Origin: CATQHP01 sp965205595
Lineage (GTDB): Bacteria > Acidobacteriota > Terriglobia > Bryobacterales > UBA6623
NCBI GenBank assembly: GCA_965205595.1
Contig: CBDBHI010000090.1
Coordinates: forward strand, 248,001-312,000
Reading direction: 5' to 3'
Length of the DNA stretch: 64,000 nucleotides
Shown here: in pieces, positions 8,765-18,279 of the stretch
Position numbering within the stretch: position 1 is the stretch's first letter
Layout of the letters: every line of letters begins with the position of its first letter
Position numbers and translations under genes: made by a program
Notes under the pieces: generated by a model
What the model was told of the DNA's origin: nothing
Seen by the model: the letters and a program-made list of their open reading frames with translations, nothing else
Databases searched by the model: none

Positions 8765-9523
8765 CTACGTCACAAATGCGCCACTATCTTCCGCCGTAAG
8801 CCCAACACCAGACAAGCCTATGTCTCCCGCTGAGACCTCCACCACGCCGTTCACGCCAACAGTGCATGGCAGCTCGTCGCGCATCAAAAAGGATCGGTGC
8901 TGGCCGGCCGCGAAAGTTTGCTCGCTGCGGCAAAGTTCCACACCATTGTTGTTTCGCGCGATGATCGAAACATCCTGGCCTGCCAGTGACACGATGGCCA
9001 TTGATCCCGTGAATCCTCCCGTATTGATAAACGGCACGAAGAATTGATTCTGCAGCGCGTTGTCGAGTGGAATGAATGCCTGGAAAAGGGGGCGCCCAGA
9101 GACGATCTGGTTAAACGTGGTGCTGACCGCGACGGAATTCGCCGGTTCGCTTTGGATCCTAGCGTAGCCAATTTGCACGGTGGCGGCGACGCTCTGCGTT
9201 GCCGCGAACTCGATGCCGCGCGGTGCGATCGTCTCACTCAGTGTCGCGGCCGTGACCTGCGCTCCGTCCTGAACAAACGGTATCGCCATCGGGTCTCCCT
9301 GGCCGTCGAGAAACGAGATAGTCACGGTCGCGGGCGCGCCAGTTACGTTCATCAATTGGAACGCCATGAAGAACCTGCCACCGCCATTGGCGATTTGTGG
9401 AATTACTGAATTGCTGGTAACTACGAAGCCATCTTTAGAAGCCGCTTCGTCAGCCGCCAAACTCATATTGAAGGGGATTGCCAGCAGTACTGCCGACAAG
9501 CAGACCGATCGGAGGAACATCAT
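8765..9523 (-). CDS. Hypothetical secreted beta-rich protein
   Basis: 252 residues with a signal peptide (MMFLRSVCLSAVLLAIPFNMSLAADE). The mature part contains repeated beta-sandwich-like segments: FFMAFQLMNVTGAPATVTISF, VPFINTGG and RHSFLMRDELPCTVG. I recognise it as a type of exported beta protein common in Acidobacteriota but know of no function. Two Cys (about 195 and 217) could form a disulfide. It is the last gene before a terminator-like hairpin at 9574-9595, which lies upstream of its start and belongs to the preceding gene. Confidence 0.6.
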   Translation of the reverse strand: MMFLRSVCLSAVLLAIPFNMSLAADEAASKDGFVVTSNSVIPQIANGGGRFFMAFQLMNVTGAPATVTISFLDGQGDPMAIPFVQDGAQVTAATLSETIAPRGIEFAATQSVAATVQIGYARIQSEPANSVAVSTTFNQIVSGRPLFQAFIPLDNALQNQFFVPFINTGGFTGSMAIVSLAGQDVSIIARNNNGVELCRSEQTFAAGQHRSFLMRDELPCTVGVNGVVEVSAGDIGLSGVGLTAEDSGAFVT

Positions 9524-9573
9524 TTAATTCTCAAGCCTTTCTCACGCCCGCGAGTTATCAGCCCGAACAAATT

Positions 9574-9595
9574 GGTCAGGCGAAACCACCTGACC
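9574..9595 (-). terminator. Terminator-like hairpin
   Basis: GGTCAGG and CCTGACC form a seven-base-pair stem around an eight-base loop. On the minus strand the stem is followed by AATTTGTT, a weak T-rich tract. It lies downstream of the spermidine-synthase-like gene (ends at 9713) and could end its transcript. A plain palindromic repeat is the alternative. Confidence 0.4.
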
Positions 9596-9712
9596 GGAAA
9601 CGATAGCGAGCGAGCCAGCCCGAACAACGTTCAACCATCGACGATCAGTACGATTGTACGGCAGTTGGAGGGCCAAAGGTAAACAATCTTATCGACCGCG
9701 TCCAGTTGCCGG

Positions 9713-10546
9713 CTAGGGTTTCAAGCTCCGCGCCTCTCCGCGAGTAATAGCGTGCGCCACCAGTTTTGCGTAGCCCTCGCGAATCGCTGCGACTTGTGGC
9801 CCGCGCAGCTCGACGAATGGCACGAATCCGCGAGGGTCGGGAAGCTCCATCGCAGCCGTCGTCGCTATCCAGTTGCGGTGCGCCGGCATCTGAATGTCCG
9901 GCCTCACCGGCGAAAATAACCAGGCCACCGCCTGCTCCGTCTCGTCAAATTCTTCGAGCACCTCGTGTAAGTAGCCGTCCCAAATCGAACCAAACACGTG
10001 TAGCCAAACCTCGCGCGACGCGCCTGCAAGCGAGCGTATAAACGACGAACTCGTGAGCAGTTCGATCTCATCGCCGTCGACAACGATGTCGGCGATCACA
10101 AAGTCGTACTTCGCGTCTAAGCCTTTTAAAAACTCTTCGCCGTCGGCCACGGTCAACGTCAGCCTACCCGCTTTTTCATATGACTTCAGCAAGGGGCAAA
10201 ACTCCAGCGCCATTTCAACAACCCGGGGGTCGACATCGACAACATCGAGACTCAGCTCGGGAAACTGGTGTAGCAACCCGACCACTCCCGATCCGCCGCC
10301 CAGGCCAATCATCAGCCCTCGTCCCGCCGGATAGCGCTGGCCCGCCAACAACCAAGCGAGCTGATAGCGAGTCTCGATCACCGGCCCAGGCCCCGCCGGC
10401 AGCGCTGGGTCGACATCCGTAGCGGAGGGCTTCAGAAGCGAAGCGCCCTGCAACACTCCACCGATGCTAAAGCGTCGAGCCTGAGCCGTATCGACTACCC
10501 CTACGGGGCCAAACAGTCCTTCGCGCTCAAGTCTGACAGTCGGCAT
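9713..10546 (-). CDS. Spermidine-synthase-like SAM-binding protein
   Basis: 277 residues. The Rossmann-fold glycine loop is GLMIGLGGGSGVVG (about 95-108), followed by LDVVDVDPRVVEMA (acidic end of beta-2) and DFVIADI. This fits the spermidine-synthase-like branch of class I methyltransferases. No polyamine biosynthesis gene is adjacent and the aminopropyl-transfer residues cannot be confirmed by eye, so the reaction is left open. No signal peptide, so likely cytoplasmic. It lies 72 bp downstream of lptB on the same strand and may be transcribed from the lpt promoter. Confidence 0.75.
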   Translation of the reverse strand: MPTVRLEREGLFGPVGVVDTAQARRFSIGGVLQGASLLKPSATDVDPALPAGPGPVIETRYQLAWLLAGQRYPAGRGLMIGLGGGSGVVGLLHQFPELSLDVVDVDPRVVEMALEFCPLLKSYEKAGRLTLTVADGEEFLKGLDAKYDFVIADIVVDGDEIELLTSSSFIRSLAGASREVWLHVFGSIWDGYLHEVLEEFDETEQAVAWLFSPVRPDIQMPAHRNWIATTAAMELPDPRGFVPFVELRGPQVAAIREGYAKLVAHAITRGEARSLKP

Positions 10547-10617
10547 CGTTAGTCGATAGAGAGTGACTTCTTGAGAGTAATTTGATTGCGAACGGGTCCG
10601 TGGCCCACGAGCAGAAC

Positions 10618-11364
10618 CTAAGTCCGATCGCGAACATGGGCCGGCAGATCAAAGTGTTCGCCCAAGTAAACGCGACGAACTTCCGGATCGGCTTCCAGCT
10701 CGCGAGGCAATCCCGAGCGAAATACCGACCCGTTGTGAATAATAAACGCCTTGTCGGTCACGCTAAGGGTCTCGCGAACGTTGTGGTCCGTAATGATGAT
10801 GCCGATCCCCGAGCCGCTCAGATCCGCGATGATTCGCTGCAACTCGACTACCTGCTTCGGATCGATCCCGGAGAACGGCTCATCGAGGAGCAGAAAACTT
10901 GGCGAGATTACCAATGAGCGGGCGATCTCGACACGCCGCCTTTCGCCGCCCGAGAGCTGATCACCGCGGCTCTGGCTGACCGTATCGAGGCCGAGCTGCC
11001 CGATCAGGTCTCCGAGCCGTTCCCGCCGCGCTGAGCGCGATAGCGGAAGAGTTTGCAAGATCGCAAGGATGTTTTCCTCGACGGTCAGCTTGCGAAACAC
11101 CGAAGCCTCTTGCGGCAGGTAGCTAATGCCCTGACGCGCGCGCTGATACATCGGCATCTCGGTGATATCGGTGTCGTCGAGGAACACGCGGCCTGAATCC
11201 GGACTCACGAGACCGACGATCATGTTGAACGAGGTCGTCTTCCCCGCCCCGTTCGGGCCCAGCAGTCCGATCACTTCGCCGCGCCGCACGCTCAACGAAA
11301 CTTCGTTAACGACACGCCGCCGCCGATAGCTCTTCGAGAGCTGCTCTGTTCGCAAAACTTCCAT
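10618..11364 (-). CDS. lptB: LPS export ABC transporter ATPase LptB
   Basis: 248 residues, the normal LptB length. Walker A is GPNGAGKTTSFNMI, the signature is LSGGERRRVEIARSL, and Walker B is FLLLDEPFSGIDPKQV, a form characteristic of LptB. The H-loop lies in IITDHNVRETL. LptB is the cytoplasmic ATPase that drives extraction of lipopolysaccharide by LptFG into the periplasmic bridge. The upstream gene encodes the periplasmic LptC/LptA-like partner and ends 29 bp before this start, supporting an operon. No lptF/lptG is visible here. The only notable feature is genetic separation from its permease genes. Confidence 0.95.
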   Translation of the reverse strand: MEVLRTEQLSKSYRRRRVVNEVSLSVRRGEVIGLLGPNGAGKTTSFNMIVGLVSPDSGRVFLDDTDITEMPMYQRARQGISYLPQEASVFRKLTVEENILAILQTLPLSRSARRERLGDLIGQLGLDTVSQSRGDQLSGGERRRVEIARSLVISPSFLLLDEPFSGIDPKQVVELQRIIADLSGSGIGIIITDHNVRETLSVTDKAFIIHNGSVFRSGLPRELEADPEVRRVYLGEHFDLPAHVRDRT

Positions 11365-11393
11365 TGATTGGGCTTACGGAGAAATCGAATCCG

Positions 11394-13619
11394 CTACTGC
11401 TTTGCGCGCCGATAGGTGTAGGCGCGTTCGGCCCCGTGCCCCGAAACCTGCAGCCTATCACCGTCCACCAAATAGGTCAATTCAGCTCCGCGGGTCTCGT
11501 CGCCTTCCGACGACAGCACTCTAGCAGGCTGCCCTGTCAGCACCACTTCACCCTTCACCGGATCGTAAACAGCTCGCTGGCCGGCTCCGCTTCGGCCCGG
11601 CCCTCCAACAGTTTCTAATATCTTCACCGACCCGTCGGCCGTGGCACTCTTAATCGCCCCGGCCTCGGCACCTCGTTCTACCAACAGCGCCGTTAAGTGA
11701 TCGGAAATCACTTGCAAGCCCTGGCGACGAAAATCAACCAGGCCATTGAATACGGCCCTGCGGGACTGCTCGTCGTAACGCAGGTCGCTCGAAAAAATAG
11801 TCACAACACCGCCTGGCTTCCCCTCGGCACGAGCCTCTGTCAAGTTCGTAACGACCCTGTCATTGGCCGTCAGCACCTGCGCCGCCCGATCAATCGTGAT
11901 GTCCTCGGCTTCGACCCGATTGTCGCCCTGCCAGACCCGCGCCTGCCCGTGATATTCGATGATGCCGCTCTCTTGATGCGACAGCATTTTGGCCGCGGTC
12001 GCGTAGACCGGCTGACCCGCGGCGAACAGCCCTCCATCATCAATCGGCTCCTTGCTCGCTTCTCCACTGAATTCCGAGGTAACCCCATTCTCGGCTACGA
12101 GCAGCTTCGAACTTTGGTCGAGCACGATGTGGTGTGCGGTAATTCGCCCCGTTGCGTCCAACACTTCTGCCTTGCCGTTCAAGTCCAGTGAATTCGCCGC
12201 AACGTCAAACCTGCCTTCGCCGGCCTGCCCTCGACGATCGCCATCGACAAAGCGAAATCCCTCCCACTGCCGCAACCTCGTCATCTCGCCCGAGTCCGGG
12301 CTGAAACTTGCCTCGAGTCCAGAGCTCCATGTCTTCAGCGGGGCGGCATTCCCCGTTTCTGGTTCGCGCACCAGCGCCACGTCACCTGTCGCGATCAACT
12401 TCTCCATGTGATTCGAATCGCCGTAGTCGAGGCTAATTCGCTCGGCATCGAGTGTACGGTGGCCACCTGGCGTTCCGACAGGAATCAGCTCGACCCGCCC
12501 ACGCTCAAGCGTCTCGACACGCTCAATCTCCTCACCGCCCGCGCGCATGAGCAGATTAATCGCCTCGGAATCGATCGTTCGTCTCATCCCCGGGCCGCGA
12601 GGATCGACGCTTACCCGCGACGATTCGCGCACCTCGACACGCTCCAACTCGCTATCTTCCCCGCTATCGATCGAGCGATAGTACAGCGACATCCGGTCAC
12701 CGTTGACGTTTAGCGTCTGGCTGTCGCTATCGGAAACAAACGTAGTCGCCCCATAGCCGTGCAAACGTTCAAGAACTTGGGCATCGGAGTAGTAGGCTTC
12801 GAAGCGCGGTGTCTCAAATTTGAGCTGTCGCGATTCTCCACGCTCGCCACCCACGGCTTGGTTCGCCTCGATACTGCGAACCGCGCCCTCGTAAAGCCGC
12901 ACAACTCCGTCGGCACTCTCCAACCATTGCGTACCGCGCTCAACCCTCACACCGTTGTGCAAATCGATGCGCTGCTCATGCTCGTGATAGTAAAGCGAGC
13001 CCGCATGGATACGCGTGGTTCCCTGTCCGGCGACGGTCGCGAAGCGTTCCAAGTACACTTCGGACTTCATGTGAAAAACACCGCTGCCCGACTCGTACAC
13101 CGCGCCCAACGAGCGCCCGCGGCCGCCGTCAAACTCATAGGTGGCAGGCTGGTCGGTGTGCGCCTGATTGGTCTTCGTGTAAAAGTTGACGCCCGAGGTC
13201 GTAATTTCCGTCAACGAATCCGCCGTTCCCGCGGTTGGAACGCCTAGCGTAATGACCGTTTCACCTTCGCTGAAGAGCTTCCCTTCGTCTAATGAAAATA
13301 CGGCGGTGTCGCTGACGACGCGGTCGTAAGTTGCGCCTTCCTCGTGGAAGATTTGCAGCTCGACGCCGTACAGGTCGATCTGTCCGCTAGCGGAATCTTG
13401 CGAATACGATTCGGCGAAAATTTCAACGCGCGAGGACTCTCCGGTCGACTGGGACCAATTCCATCGCTGAGCCTTAGAAGCAACCTCCGCGGGCAATATC
13501 GGAGTAGTCTTACCGGCGTCCTCTTCGCGTGCATCCCGCGAGTCAGAGAAATCAGAAACCGCGTAGCCAAGCAGCACAGCGCCGGCCACCAGCAGCAAAA
13601 CTCGAAGCGTTTTCCGCAA
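11394..13619 (-). CDS. Fused LptC/LptA-like LPS transport bridge protein
   Basis: 741 residues. An N-terminal membrane anchor (LRVLLLVAGAVLLGYAV, residues 5-21) is followed by an LptC-like domain with VEIFAESYSQDS and YDRVVSDTAVFSLDEGKLFSEGE, the beta-jellyroll register typical of LptC. The rest consists of repeated OstA/LptA-like segments, e.g. GDVALV, LDLNGKAEVLDATGRITAHH, YHGQARVWQGDNRVEAEDITID and VFNGLVDFRRQGLQVISDHL. E. coli LptC and LptA are about 190 residues each, so this is several times longer. The start is TTG at 13619, upstream of a good anchor. It immediately precedes lptB. It probably forms the periplasmic slide for LPS. The LptC/LptA naming is by fold and context. Confidence 0.85.
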   Translation of the reverse strand: MRKTLRVLLLVAGAVLLGYAVSDFSDSRDAREEDAGKTTPILPAEVASKAQRWNWSQSTGESSRVEIFAESYSQDSASGQIDLYGVELQIFHEEGATYDRVVSDTAVFSLDEGKLFSEGETVITLGVPTAGTADSLTEITTSGVNFYTKTNQAHTDQPATYEFDGGRGRSLGAVYESGSGVFHMKSEVYLERFATVAGQGTTRIHAGSLYYHEHEQRIDLHNGVRVERGTQWLESADGVVRLYEGAVRSIEANQAVGGERGESRQLKFETPRFEAYYSDAQVLERLHGYGATTFVSDSDSQTLNVNGDRMSLYYRSIDSGEDSELERVEVRESSRVSVDPRGPGMRRTIDSEAINLLMRAGGEEIERVETLERGRVELIPVGTPGGHRTLDAERISLDYGDSNHMEKLIATGDVALVREPETGNAAPLKTWSSGLEASFSPDSGEMTRLRQWEGFRFVDGDRRGQAGEGRFDVAANSLDLNGKAEVLDATGRITAHHIVLDQSSKLLVAENGVTSEFSGEASKEPIDDGGLFAAGQPVYATAAKMLSHQESGIIEYHGQARVWQGDNRVEAEDITIDRAAQVLTANDRVVTNLTEARAEGKPGGVVTIFSSDLRYDEQSRRAVFNGLVDFRRQGLQVISDHLTALLVERGAEAGAIKSATADGSVKILETVGGPGRSGAGQRAVYDPVKGEVVLTGQPARVLSSEGDETRGAELTYLVDGDRLQVSGHGAERAYTYRRAKQ

Positions 13620-13769
13620 GCGAACCTAAGGATATCAACCGCACCGTTTCGAGCCCCAAGAATCGGTGCGTTTAAAGCGACCGCGCTCGCAGTCCATTCT
13701 GTTTCACCGCCCAAACCCGGCCGGTCGACGGCGGCGTAGGATACTAAAAAGACCGAGTCGCTTCCGAGC

Positions 13770-13842
13770 GGGCCCTTAGCTCAGTGGTTAGAGCTGCGGA
13801 CTCATAATCCGTCGGTCGTAGGTTCGAATCCTACAGGGCCCA
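13770..13842 (+). tRNA. tRNA-Ile(CAU), lysidine-type
   Basis: A complete cloverleaf of 73 nt: acceptor GGGCCCT/AGGGCCC, D stem GCTC/GAGC, anticodon loop CTCATAA, and T arm GTAGG-TTCGAAT-CCTAC. The anticodon CAT could be Met or Ile. The overall sequence (TTAGCTCAGTGGTTAGAGC and the ACTCATAAT loop) closely resembles the minor isoleucine tRNA whose C34 is converted to lysidine by TilS, so Ile2 is favoured. The 3' CCA is not encoded (ACCCCG follows the discriminator A). A decayed serine recombinase abuts its 3' end, suggesting it was an integration site. Confidence 0.92.
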
Positions 13843-15280
13843 CCCCGATTGTTTCCCCACGGGAAAATGCCAGAAATGTCCTGAAAAGAAGCCCTAGTTC
13901 GGCGGTTCGACTTTCGCGTGCTACGAAGCCTACTGGAAGCACAAGACGTTGGAACCGCCTTTTCAGGGCATCTGGTAGAGCTTTCCAGGTTGCGAACAGG
14001 TTGGTCAGAGGTTGGATGATTTCCCTTATGTGTTCGCGGATCTCATCGGCGTTGACCTTGACCTGGGGCATACTGCCCACAACAGCAGCACACCTTGCTA
14101 GTAGCACTGAACGCTGGGCCGTAAACTCGTCGTCCGTAATCAGGCTTTGGGCCCTCATCCAAATCAGCTCTTGCTTCTCCCGCTTGAGACGGTTCATGGT
14201 GCCACGTTTGCGTTCTTGCTGAGTTTTTTGAAGTGCCTCCTGCTGAACAGCCGAATCAATAATCATCTGACCAAGCTTCTCAACGAAACCCTCCCTGTGG
14301 CATATCGAAACGAGGAGAGCTTCGAACTCTTTGTATATAGACTTGGTCGGCAGGGTTTTGCCCCGCAGTGGGCACACCCTGTTTCCACAGTGCTAGTAAG
14401 GGTATCGCTGAGTGCGTCCTCGGGAGAAACTACCCGTCATGTAGAGCTTGCAACTCCGGCAGCGAACAAAGCCCCGCAGGGGAAATTCTGGTCGATGTTT
14501 ATGCTGCGGTATAGACCTGCTTCGCCTGGTTACGATCTGCTGGACCTTGGCAAATGTTTCTTGAGAGACCATAGGAGCGTGTTGCCCACGGTGCTCTTCC
14601 CCAGACCAAGGATCTAATAGGATGCCGGCGTAGTAGTAGTTGCGAAAAAGGTTGTCTACAGCTTGCGGACTGAGGGATTGTCCACGTCGGTTTGTAACTC
14701 CCCAGGTCTCCATTAGACGACGGATCTCCGCTTTGGTGTAGGCTCCGGTGGCAAGCTCTTTCCATGCCTTCTGGAGCACGCCGAACAAAGGTTGGTCTGC
14801 TTCATCAGGCTGATTCTTCTTCTCGCTAGGTTTGGTGGGGCTTCTGTAGCCAAGTGGCGGTCCCCATGGAAAGATGCCTTCCTGGATCTTTCTCTTCATT
14901 CCCTATACTGTTCGCATTGCTCGGATGCCGTTGTCGAACTGGGCGAAGCCAGCCAGGATAGTCTCCATTAGTTTGCCCTCTGGCTTGGCGTTGATCGGTT
15001 CGGTAACCGATACGATATGTAATCCATATTTCATCAGGGTGGCCTTGACGCTGAAATGATCGGCAACGTTACGGGCAAATCGGTCAATATTCCAGACAAT
15101 CACGGCCTCAACCAGTCCTTTATTGACGCGACAAAAGTCGAGAAGTTCCAGGAGTTTTGTTCGGTCTGCGAACTTGGCCGACTCTCCCTCTTCGATGAAA
15201 GTTTTGAGGATCTCGATTTCTTTGGTACGCGAAAATTCCTCGCAGGCAATTCTCTGCGATTCAAGACTTGTCCCGCCTCA
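13802..15280 (-). pseudogene. Large serine recombinase, decayed
   Basis: One reading frame runs through this span but is broken by a TGA (15278-15280) and TAGs (14903-14905, 14393-14395). From N to C it encodes GTSLESQRIACEEFSRTKE, AVIVWNIDRFARN and GKLMETILAGFAQFDN of the resolvase domain, GMKRKIQEGIFPWGPPLGYR of the recombinase domain, and a zinc ribbon CRSC...HCGN. A coiled-coil segment follows. The extreme N terminus with the catalytic Ser is missing where IS3-like sequence begins. The C-terminal tail runs into tRNA-Ile on the opposite strand, giving GFEPTT, which is antisense tRNA sequence. Such enzymes integrate mobile islands. This one is inactive and marks an old integration at the tRNA. 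Confidence 0.88.
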
Positions 15281-15329
15281 GTTGGAAATGGAAGAAAGGG
15301 TTCGGCCGTTAAGATAACGGAGCGAACGA

Positions 15330-16037
15330 ATGAAGAAGCAACGCAGGAACTATAGCGCGCAGGAAAAGGTCGCGATCTTGAAGCGGCATGTGGTCGAGAA
15401 AGTGCCGATCTCGGAGCTGTGTGAGCAGCTCGGTCTCCAACCGACCGTCTTCTGCCGCCGGCAGAAGAAATTCTTCGAGAACGGAGCCGCCGCCTTCCAG
15501 CCCAAAAACCGCCGCCGTCCGGCGCGCGTTTCGTCGCCTGGCTGGACATCTCGACAAGCAAATTCTACAACTGGCGCAAACGCTACGGCAAGGTCAACGA
15601 ACACAACGCTTGGACCCCCCGCGAGCGCTGGTTGGAGCAGTGGGAAAAGCAGGCGATCCTCGACTTTCATCGCGAGCATCCGCTCGAAGGCTACCGCCGC
15701 CTGAGCCACATGATGCTCGACGCCGACAAGGTCGCGGTGAGTCCGTCGCGCGTCTGGCGCGTGCTCAGCCAGGCCGGCGTGTTGGCGAAATGGAACAAGA
15801 AGCGCTCGTCCAAGGGCAGCGGCTTCGAGCAGCCTTCAAAGGCCCATGAACATTGGCATATCGACATTTTCTACATCAACATTCGCGGCACGTTTTACTA
15901 CCTCTGCAGCGTGCTCGACGGCTACCGCCGGGCGACAGTGCATTGGGATTTGCGCGAGTCGATGAAGGAGGCGGAGGTGGAAGTGATCCTGCAACGGGCG
16001 CGTGAGTTGCAGCCGCAAGCGAGGCCGCCCGCTACGT
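15330..16037 (+). pseudogene. IS3-family transposase remnant
   Basis: The first ~60 codons (MKKQRRNYSAQEKVAILKRH... FFENGAAAF) are an IS3 orfA helix-turn-helix. The frame then changes, and from about 15535 another frame encodes WLDISTSKFYNWRKRYG, HREHPLEGYRRLSHMM, HEHWHIDIFYINI and YYLCSVLDGYRRATVHWDLRESM of the orfB rve domain (first catalytic Asp present). The leucine zipper of orfA and the start of orfB are missing, so an internal deletion fused the two. The sequence stops at about 16037, before the second catalytic Asp region is complete, where ISKra4-type sequence begins. Not functional. Confidence 0.85.
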
Positions 16038-16649
16038 GACGAGGATTCGACCACGTATAGCGGAGCGATTGAGGAGGCCGCTCGGTTCGGCCCGCGCCTC
16101 TTTAACGAGGCCTGGCGACGGGGTTGGAGCCGGGCGCGCCAGAAGGTCATCCTGGGCGACGGCGCGGCCTGGATCTGGAATCTTGCGCACCAATATTTCC
16201 CCGGCGCGATCGAGATTGTCGACCTTTATCACGCCCGGGAGCATCTGTGGAAATTGGCCGCGAAGCTGTATCCGGCGGACGAGAAACGGCGGCGCGGTTG
16301 GGCGCGGCGCAGGCGCAAGAAGCTCGACGCGGGACGCATCGAACAACTGGTCGCGACGCTGCGTCAGATGGAAACCAACGATGCCGAACTGGCGCATCAA
16401 CTGGCGCTGGAGTCGGATTATTTCGGCCGCAATGCGCAGCGCATGCGGTATGACGAGTTTCGCAAGCACGGCTTATTTGTGGGCTCGGGAGTGATCGAAG
16501 CCGGCTGCCGCACGGTGATCGCGTCGCGCTTGAAGCGCTCGGGAATGTTCTGGAGCGTGCGCGGCGCCAACGCCATCACCGCCCTACGCTGCGCCCGCCT
16601 CTCCAACCGCTTCGACGACTACTGGGAAAACCGCACCCAAGCCGCCTGA
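16019..16649 (+). pseudogene. ISKra4-family transposase, 3' fragment
   Basis: About 200 C-terminal residues of an ISKra4-type DDE transposase: RDEDSTTYSGAIEEA, VILGDGAAWIWNLA (catalytic Asp), IVDLYHAREHLWKLA, GVIEAGCRTVIASRLKRSGM (catalytic Glu region) and NAITALRCARLSNRFDDYW near the end. Full-length members are about 400-480 residues, so the N-terminal half is gone. The junction with the IS3 remnant lies near 16019-16036. The short open frame upstream of RDEDS is the tail of the IS3 remnant in another frame and not part of this protein. Confidence 0.82.
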
Positions 16650-16710
16650 ACGTCACCATTTTGTCGCACACTCGCGAGTACGGGTAGATGCGCAGTCCGC
16701 AACCCGGAAT

Positions 16711-18279
16711 TTAACGGATGCCGAGGCGCTTCATCTTCTTGTGCAGGCCCGAGCGGCTCAGTCCGAGGGCGTTTGCGGTTTCGACCTGATTGCCGCTGTG
16801 GTTCGCAAATGATTGCTCGATAAGGCCCTTTTCGTACGAAGCTAGTTTTTCGACGTAAGGCTCGCGCCCTCCAGGGCTCGCTATCTCCCCGCCGCCTTCC
16901 CGCACTCTGCTAGATAAGTCTTCAAGCCTGGCGGCCCTGCCCCGCACACAAATGGCGAGGCGCTTCATCTCGTTGGAGAGCTGCCGGACGTTTCCGGGCC
17001 AAGCGAAGTCTATGAGACCTTCCATCACTTCGTCCGAAATTTCGATTTGCTCCCTGCCGATTTGCTTGCACGAGATTGCCGCGAAATGTTTCGCGAGCAG
17101 TTCGATATCTTCTGGAATCTCGCGAAGTGCCGGGGTATGCAGGCGGATTACATTGAGACGATAAAACAGGTCTTCGCGGAAATCGCCCTTTTCCATCAGT
17201 TGTTCTAACGGTGCGTGGGTCGCGGCAATGATTCGCACATCCACTGGGATTTCCGTCGAGCCACCAACGCGGCGCACGTTTCGTTCCTGCAGTACGCGAA
17301 GGATCTTAGCCTGTGCTGATAGGCTCAGGTCGCCAATCTCATCGAGAAAAAGAGTGCCTTGGTGGGCGGTTTCGAAGTGTCCCTGCCGCCGGTCGACCCC
17401 GGTCGCGACACCCTTTTCAACCCCGAAAAGCTCGGCCTCTAGCAGCGTGTCCGGTAGCGCGGCACAGTTGATACCGACGAACGGCTTGCCGACACGTAGA
17501 CTGTTGTCGTGAATTGTTCGCGCAAACAACTCTTTACCGGTCCCGCTTTCGCCGGTGATCAACACGTCGACGTTGACTCCGCTGATTTGCTCGACGGTCT
17601 TGAGAAGATCGCGAATCGGAACAGAATCACCGACAATCATTGGCGATTGGAAACCGCTGCGGATTTTATTCTTGAGTTCGGAGTTCTCCCGCTCTAGGCG
17701 GTCGGTGCTGTCTTTCAGTTGCCCGATGAGTTCAGCCGACTGCAGCACGTAGGCGGAATGCGCGGCGATCACGGAGAGCGCCTTTTCGTCCTCGTCGGTA
17801 AATCCTTCGGAATTCAGCTTATTGAATACCGACAGCAGACCAACGAGGCTGTCTTTCCAGCGGAGAGGGACGGTCAAGACCGACTGAACGCCGGCGATCT
17901 TTCGGCCGACGCGCGGGTCGTACTCCAGATCGTTCGATCGAAGTACTTTTCCTTCTTTGATCGCCCAGCCCAAAACCGCCGCCGCGACGGCTGCGGGAAC
18001 GGCTTCTCCAGGGGCCTCTCCGTAGCGCGCGAGGGTTGTCACGCGTGGCTCTGAGGAGTCGTCGTCGAATAGATGCAGCGCTCCCGATTGGGCGTCGAGT
18101 CCTTCGACCGATTTTTCAATGATTAAATTGATAATGGCTTCAGCAGGCAGATTAGAGGTCGCGGCGTCAGCGATATCCTCAAGCATTTCCAGGCCATGGA
18201 ATGCTTTTCGGAGCCTTCGATTCTCGATGAAGAGTAATTCCGGATCGGGATTTGAGGCTCTGGCAGTTCCTTGATTCAT
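16711..18279 (-). CDS. GAF-domain sigma-54-dependent transcriptional activator
   Basis: 522 residues: a GAF sensor domain (about 35-190), a linking coiled coil (about 190-215), an AAA+ domain (about 220-445) and a C-terminal Fis HTH (ETANALGLSRSGLHKKMKRLGI). Walker A is ITGESGTGKELFAR, Walker B is GTLFLDEIGDL, and the arginine-finger region is DFREDLFYRLNVIRL. The sigma-54 contact loop, normally GAFTGA, reads GVATGV (residues 290-295, in ELFGVEKGVATGV). This form occurs in some GAF-type members but lacks the Phe thought to contact sigma-54. Target genes cannot be read. It shares the operon strand with no close neighbour and probably acts on distant promoters. Confidence 0.9.
   Translation of the reverse strand: MNQGTARASNPDPELLFIENRRLRKAFHGLEMLEDIADAATSNLPAEAIINLIIEKSVEGLDAQSGALHLFDDDSSEPRVTTLARYGEAPGEAVPAAVAAAVLGWAIKEGKVLRSNDLEYDPRVGRKIAGVQSVLTVPLRWKDSLVGLLSVFNKLNSEGFTDEDEKALSVIAAHSAYVLQSAELIGQLKDSTDRLERENSELKNKIRSGFQSPMIVGDSVPIRDLLKTVEQISGVNVDVLITGESGTGKELFARTIHDNSLRVGKPFVGINCAALPDTLLEAELFGVEKGVATGVDRRQGHFETAHQGTLFLDEIGDLSLSAQAKILRVLQERNVRRVGGSTEIPVDVRIIAATHAPLEQLMEKGDFREDLFYRLNVIRLHTPALREIPEDIELLAKHFAAISCKQIGREQIEISDEVMEGLIDFAWPGNVRQLSNEMKRLAICVRGRAARLEDLSSRVREGGGEIASPGGREPYVEKLASYEKGLIEQSFANHSGNQVETANALGLSRSGLHKKMKRLGIR

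Noticed and set aside
16002..16030. ORF start of the ISKra4 fragment at 16002
   Set aside because: The first ~10 codons lie in IS3-remnant sequence read in another frame; the ISKra4 homology begins only near 16031.
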